Shown here: positions 6,140 to 9,430 of the stretch, piece by piece
Layout of the letters: each line of letters opens with the position of its first letter
How positions within the stretch are numbered: the first letter of the stretch is position 1
From: a bacterium
GTDB lineage: Bacteria; Auribacterota; UBA6266
Assembly (NCBI GenBank): GCA_023228325.1
Contig: JALOBK010000009.1
Span: 1-9,430, forward strand
DNA length: 9,430 bases
Direction: 5' to 3'
Translations under genes and position numbers: made by a program
The notes under the pieces: generated by a model
Told to the model about the DNA's origin: nothing
The model's database searches: none
What the model saw: only the letters and a program-made list of their open reading frames with translations

Positions 6140-6551
6140 CTTTATTTTCCTCCTCTTGATTAGAAACAAAAGTATTATCATTTTTATTCTTTACAACTTT
6201 ATTTATATCTTTTATTGTAACACCAGTTTCAATAAGAAATTTATCAATAATAGACATTCTTTTGAACACATCATCATCTTCTTCTTTACTATCTAATTTT
6301 TCGACAATTGATATTTCATCCTTTACCAATTTACCAATCTCTTTTCTCATATCAAAAATTAATTTATAAAATTCAGTTATAGTTCTTAAAGTTCCTTCCA
6401 ATAAATGTTTATTTCTTCTAAAATCATTGCTATCGGTTGGCATTAATGTTTTTATGCCTTCTATATGTTGTTCTAATTCTAAAATCATAGATTTAATTTT
6501 TTCTCTATTTTCTCTATATTCAAATAATAAAGTATCGGTGTTAATACCCAT
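6132..6551 (-). CDS. 139-aa helical, coiled-coil-like protein upstream of the recombinase
   Basis: The protein starts MGINTDTLLFEYRENREKIK and is predicted by eye to be mainly helical. Heptad-like hydrophobics run through residues about 8-40 and 54-90 (LLEGTLRTITEFYKLIFDMR), followed by an acidic patch KEEDDD and a highly charged, acidic tail ending EEENKDE. No family is recognised. An ATG five codons upstream (6566) is in frame, but it reads through GGGAGGA, which is clearly the ribosome-binding site, so ATG 6551 is preferred. That ATG overlaps the upstream TGA by one base (TGATG). The end overlaps the recombinase start by eight bases, so the two are probably co-translated. The length is almost that of T4 UvsY (137 aa, a helical recombination mediator), but no sequence similarity is evident; a mediator role is a guess from position. 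Confidence 0.85.
   Translation of the reverse strand: MGINTDTLLFEYRENREKIKSMILELEQHIEGIKTLMPTDSNDFRRNKHLLEGTLRTITEFYKLIFDMRKEIGKLVKDEISIVEKLDSKEEDDDVFKRMSIIDKFLIETGVTIKDINKVVKNKNDNTFVSNQEEENKDE
6149..6154 (-). promoter_or_regulatory. Shine-Dalgarno AGGAGG fixing the recombinase start at 6139
   Basis: AGGAGG lies nine bases before ATG 6139 and within the last codons of the upstream 139-aa gene. It selects this start over the in-frame ATG at 6181. Confidence 0.8.
6200..6207 (-). promoter_or_regulatory. T4-late-like TATAAATA motif upstream of the recombinase gene (tentative)
   Basis: TATAAATAAAGTT on the minus strand begins about 68 bases before ATG 6139, inside the 139-aa gene, where it encodes part of DINKV. 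The same 13 bases occur at the 6601-6608 site. It may be a late promoter or simply AT-rich coding sequence. Confidence 0.22.
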
Positions 6552-7657
6552 CACGCTTCCTCCCATATTAAAATATGATAAATATGATTTGCAAAAACTT
6601 TATTTATAGTTAATACATTCCCTAATACAGAATATTTATCCTGTGACATTAAAGTTGCGTCATCAAAAACTTGCACCATTCTATTTGCTGTTATTTCCAA
6701 TTTCAAATCAATTTCAACATTTTCTTCTTCTGTATCTGGTTCCAAAAACATAACATCTTTTCTGTTATATGTTTTTTTGTCACATATCATTTGACTACGA
6801 TCAATTAAATATTCATATTGCCTTGGATCATAAACATTATGACCTGTAACCCAAAACCTACACTGTGAAAAATCAAATTTATAATCTACTCTTGTCACAA
6901 GATGAACTGGCAAATCCATTTCATATTCAAATGTGGTTTCCAATCTATAGTCTGGAATATTATTTGAATCTCCAAACTTATTTGCACTAGGTGATGGAGT
7001 TCCACTCATTCTTATTAATGGGTTGAGTGTAATTGGATGTGCGTACACATCTTTAGCTATAACCCTGAAAAGTCTTTTTTCAAGCAAACTTGTATTCCAT
7101 GCCAATTGCTGATCAATATTTAAAACGTCATTAACATATCTATATTCGACAATTGGAGCAGGAATATGTAAATATGAGTGTATATAGTCCGGAGAAAAAT
7201 ATCTATCCTTTCCACCAAAATATTGAATCAATTTTAATTTCATATCCAACATTTCATCCATGGAACTTAAAAACATATAAACTGTGTATGTCCCTTTATA
7301 TCTATTATAGACCGGGGTTATTTTAACATACTCATCTTCATATATCGGATCATATAAATGCCCACCAAATCCACCACCAAAATTGCTATATCTCCATAAA
7401 TAATTAGTTCTCTCATCATTATCTAAATCCCCAGTTGGATCTAATGAAACACAGGGAAGAGGAATGCCTGTTATCTCTCTTCCCATATTTTCATAATATT
7501 TTGTAATTTGAAAAATCGTATTATCTGCAGTTGTCATAATTCCAATTTTAAATCTTGGATAAAAAACATCTAAGAAAAAATCAAGCATTGATTGATGAAA
7601 TGTTCCAAGAATATTGCTTATAAAATGTAGTTGATCTGCATACACTAATCTTGCCAT
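6551..7657 (-). CDS. putative virion structural (tail or neck) protein, 368 aa
   Basis: The sequence is rich in Tyr, Phe, Asp and Asn with many short beta-like strands, typical of phage tail proteins. Residues 92-104 hold a Gly-rich turn (NFGGGFGGHLYDP). Residues about 110-148 (VKITPVYNRYKGTYTVYMFL, then MDEMLDMKLKLIQYFGG) look like a strand pair followed by a helix. Residues about 240-265 contain ETTFEYEMDLPVHLVTRVDY, another strand-rich stretch. The last 50 residues (QVFDDATLMSQDKYSVLGNV and onward) resemble the small beta modules of phage appendages that read 'dG..l....Y.v.gn.itf'. No enzyme motif or transmembrane segment is visible. The start is supported by AGGCGGG about 11 bases upstream, and the stop overlaps the next ATG (TGATG). 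I cannot match it to a named T4 protein; 'structural' is inferred from composition and neighbours. Confidence 0.8.
   Translation of the reverse strand: MARLVYADQLHFISNILGTFHQSMLDFFLDVFYPRFKIGIMTTADNTIFQITKYYENMGREITGIPLPCVSLDPTGDLDNDERTNYLWRYSNFGGGFGGHLYDPIYEDEYVKITPVYNRYKGTYTVYMFLSSMDEMLDMKLKLIQYFGGKDRYFSPDYIHSYLHIPAPIVEYRYVNDVLNIDQQLAWNTSLLEKRLFRVIAKDVYAHPITLNPLIRMSGTPSPSANKFGDSNNIPDYRLETTFEYEMDLPVHLVTRVDYKFDFSQCRFWVTGHNVYDPRQYEYLIDRSQMICDKKTYNRKDVMFLEPDTEEENVEIDLKLEITANRMVQVFDDATLMSQDKYSVLGNVLTINKVFANHIYHILIWEEA
6558..6564 (-). promoter_or_regulatory. Shine-Dalgarno GGGAGGA fixing the 139-aa gene start at 6551
   Basis: GGGAGGA lies six bases before ATG 6551, within the last codons of the 368-aa gene. 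It argues against the in-frame ATG at 6566, which overlaps this site. Confidence 0.75.
6601..6608 (-). promoter_or_regulatory. T4-late-like TATAAATA motif upstream of the 139-aa gene (tentative)
   Basis: TATAAATAAAGTT on the minus strand begins about 57 bases before ATG 6551, inside the 368-aa gene, where it encodes part of TINKV. It repeats the 6200-6207 site over 13 bases. The coding explanation cannot be excluded. Confidence 0.22.
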
Positions 7658-7674
7658 TTTAAAATACCCGCCTA

Positions 7675-8394
7675 TTAAAGATTTGGAGTATCGCTGTTTG
7701 CGTCATTAATCCACTTAGTTAATCTGGAATCAAAAATACCCATTGCACATGTCCTAACATATTTTTGTTTTTTACTTCTGGAAATAAATTCATATGTCAT
7801 TAGCAAATTATAGAGAGGATAATCAATTTTCATAGAACTGATTCCCCAAGTGAATAAATTTCCAACATAATTATGGACGGTAAAATCCTTAAATGTTAAT
7901 CTAGATTTCGTAAACATATAAGATTCAGAATGTAAGTGATCCCAATCATCATCCTTAACATAACCAGTTGGAAAATTAAACATATCAACCGTTGGACTGT
8001 TTTTAGTCACCAATCTCAGATGTCTTCTCAGAAATTTCCTCTGGTGAATATACGGCCAAACATTGACGGCCATATTATGTTTGTCGTACAGCTCATCTTT
8101 ATTGTCGCACAAGATGGTATACAATGGTGCTTTTAAATAAATGTAAAGACTCAACTTGGCAAGAAAAGGAACTTTATCCTTGCTATACATTGGCAATTCT
8201 AATTTAATTTCTCTCCACGATTCTTTTCTCAAACCTGGATATAAAATTCCATTAGTATCCAATTTATAATCATCCTGAGTCATTTTACTGTCGTCGAAAA
8301 TAGATTTATAATAATCTATTTCAGATTCATAGTTTTCAAACTTTTCATTCTTCGGTTCAACTTCAACATCAAAATCTGTAACCCAAAGAGACAT
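7675..8394 (-). CDS. unrecognised 239-aa protein, probably structural
   Basis: The first 40 residues are acidic (VEVEPKNEKFENYESEIDYY) and may be disordered. The rest is mixed and aromatic-rich: strands around 64-95 (IKLELPMYSKDKVPFLAKLS), a basic segment at about 116-130 (IHQRKFLRRHLRLVTKN), and Trp/Tyr-rich stretches around 148-205. No catalytic motif, signal peptide or membrane helix is seen, and I do not recognise the family. The start is strongly supported: AGGAGG four bases before the ATG overlaps the TAG stop of the upstream gene, leaving an eight-base gap. Seventeen bases separate its stop from the 368-aa gene. Composition and position next to that structural-looking gene suggest a tail or neck component, but this is inference. 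Confidence 0.8.
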   Translation of the reverse strand: MSLWVTDFDVEVEPKNEKFENYESEIDYYKSIFDDSKMTQDDYKLDTNGILYPGLRKESWREIKLELPMYSKDKVPFLAKLSLYIYLKAPLYTILCDNKDELYDKHNMAVNVWPYIHQRKFLRRHLRLVTKNSPTVDMFNFPTGYVKDDDWDHLHSESYMFTKSRLTFKDFTVHNYVGNLFTWGISSMKIDYPLYNLLMTYEFISRSKKQKYVRTCAMGIFDSRLTKWINDANSDTPNL

Positions 8395-8402
8395 CTTTCC
8401 TC

Positions 8403-9430
8403 CTAGTTTAAAAATGGCAAAAACTTTGTTAATATATCAGAAAAAGATAATTCATCCAAATCTTTTAATTTGGTTTTCACAAAATATAAATCACTCGTCC
8501 ATTTTTTATAATTATCTTTATCAAATAAGTATAAATACTTTAAAGACTGAGTGCTAAACAATCCCAACTCATCAATGGTTATTTTTTTATTTTTTAAAGA
8601 ATCATTCACATTTAATTTATTTTCAATCATATCCTTTATTACTTCTTTAAATCGTTCGTTATTATTTATTGATAGAAATTCTGAAATATCTTTATCCATC
8701 ATCACTTCTGAATTATTTTTTAAATTTATTTCAAAATTTTTAACATTGACAATAAAGTTTAAATTTTTATCATAATCAATCAAATTAAAACCATTATTTT
8801 TACACATTCCACTCAACATGTTTTTTATTTTAATATCGTCAGTCAATGAATCTTTATTAGCATCTATTTTTATCTTCATTCCTTTAATTGTATCCCACAT
8901 CTTATTCCATTCAACTTTCCATATTTTTAGTTCGTTGTAAATATTTTTCAGATCTTCATTTAATTTGTTTTCATCAATGAGAAATACATACTGAAAATAT
9001 GGTGCCATATAAACTTTATATGATAGCATGAGCATAACATCTTCTTTAAAATTAGGATCCATTATACTTTCTATAAAACTCAAAAACAATATAGAAATTT
9101 CTCTGCTTATAAATTTAATATTTTTATATTTTTCTCCAATTATAATTGGTTGAGCACATAATGATTTGTCTAAAATTCCTTTTGATTTTATAAGACCCCT
9201 AGTGTATTGTAGACAGTAGAATAGTAATTCTTCATCTGGGGCATATACCATATTGAACGGAGATGTTTTTAATATATTGGGATAATTATCTTCCATTATA
9301 AGATTGGACACATATTCATTGAATTTAGACAAAGAGTTAAACCCAAACAAAGTTTCTTTAGTTATTTTAGTCTCAACTTTATCTATAATTGGTTGCAATA
9401 TTTCAGTGTCAAATTTAGTATTGTTCTCTA
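8403..9430 (-). CDS. unrecognised protein, N-terminus cut by right window edge
   Basis: At least 341 residues are visible. A TTG at 9398 could be read as a start, but the frame stays open through the last ten codons to the window edge (ENNTKFDTEI precedes the TTG residue), and there is no Shine-Dalgarno before it, so the gene very likely begins outside. The protein is Lys/Asn/Ile/Asp-rich and mostly helical. The stretch encoded near 8870-8975 (NEDLKNIYNELKIWKVEWNK) looks amphipathic or coiled-coil-like. The C-terminus ends LSFSDILTKFLPFLN. No enzyme motif is recognised. The stop is TAG, overlapping the SD of the next gene, which shows that TAG is a genuine stop here. It is probably cotranscribed with the structural genes downstream; the role is unknown. 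Confidence 0.8.
   Translation of the reverse strand, partial: ENNTKFDTEILQPIIDKVETKITKETLFGFNSLSKFNEYVSNLIMEDNYPNILKTSPFNMVYAPDEELLFYCLQYTRGLIKSKGILDKSLCAQPIIIGEKYKNIKFISREISILFLSFIESIMDPNFKEDVMLMLSYKVYMAPYFQYVFLIDENKLNEDLKNIYNELKIWKVEWNKMWDTIKGMKIKIDANKDSLTDDIKIKNMLSGMCKNNGFNLIDYDKNLNFIVNVKNFEINLKNNSEVMMDKDISEFLSINNNERFKEVIKDMIENKLNVNDSLKNKKITIDELGLFSTQSLKYLYLFDKDNYKKWTSDLYFVKTKLKDLDELSFSDILTKFLPFLN

Noticed and set aside
6140..6181. N-terminal extension of the recombinase (MIILLFLIKRRKIK) as a membrane or signal leader
   Set aside because: It overlaps the coding sequence and SD region of the upstream gene; AGGAGG nine bases before ATG 6139 marks the real start, and RecA-family proteins are cytosolic.
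8403..8405. Recoded TAG (as in some AT-rich gut phages)
   Set aside because: TAG ends the right-hand gene exactly where the next gene's SD and ATG follow; reading through it leads into a different frame from the 239-aa gene. TGA and TAA also terminate genes normally.
641..8775. Plus-strand open frames of 60-75 codons (for example 641-856, 3499-3699, 4633-4860, 5848-6063, 8551-8775)
   Set aside because: All lie opposite well-supported minus-strand genes, have biased compositions typical of antisense reading of AT-rich coding DNA (e.g. the Leu/Tyr/Phe-rich 4633-4860 frame), and show no convincing ribosome-binding context.
9396..9398. TTG as the start codon of the right-end gene
   Set aside because: The frame is open for ten more codons to the edge and no Shine-Dalgarno precedes the TTG, so the gene most likely starts outside the window.
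1..9430. CRISPR arrays, tRNA genes, insertion sequences and intrinsic terminators
   Set aside because: No regularly spaced repeats, tRNA-like cloverleaf, transposase, terminal inverted repeats or GC-stem plus U-tract were seen; nearly all sequence is occupied by minus-strand coding regions.

Overview
The window looks like part of the virion-assembly region of a large, contractile-tailed (T4-type, probably jumbo) bacteriophage. The DNA is strongly AT-rich, roughly 30% GC by eye. Every credible gene is on the minus strand, packed end to end with a longest gap of about 54 bases. Most starts carry clear Shine-Dalgarno sequences, so the host uses SD-led initiation. TAA, TGA and TAG all serve as stops, so nothing suggests a recoded genetic code. 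No tRNA, CRISPR array, IS element or integrase was seen.

Reading in the direction of transcription (high to low coordinates), the window opens with a gene cut by the right edge (8403-9430) and an unrecognised 239-aa protein. Next is a 368-aa protein with virion-structural character. Then comes a tightly overlapped pair: a 139-aa helical, acidic-tailed protein and a RecA/UvsX-family recombinase, the only clear DNA-metabolism enzyme here. After a short leader with a possible SD-masking hairpin come three orphan genes (155, 182 and 348 aa), then a 186-aa protein with HNH-like histidines.

The left third is a baseplate and tail-spike cassette: a gp53-like wedge protein, an unknown 304-aa protein, a gp5/VgrG-type spike (OB-fold plus beta-helix, no lysozyme domain), and the first 18 codons of what looks like a PAAR spike-tip gene running off the left edge. 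The order 53, X, 5, PAAR parallels T4 (53, 5, ..., 5.4) and anchors the interpretation.

Six junctions are one-base TAATG or TGATG overlaps and one is an 8-base overlap, consistent with a polycistronic, translationally coupled unit. The most interesting points are a recombinase and its small partner inside a structural operon, a candidate nuclease fold inside the baseplate operon, and several sizeable proteins I cannot assign beside known baseplate genes. Three starts are better placed at internal ATGs preceded by strong SDs (4942, 6139, 6551).
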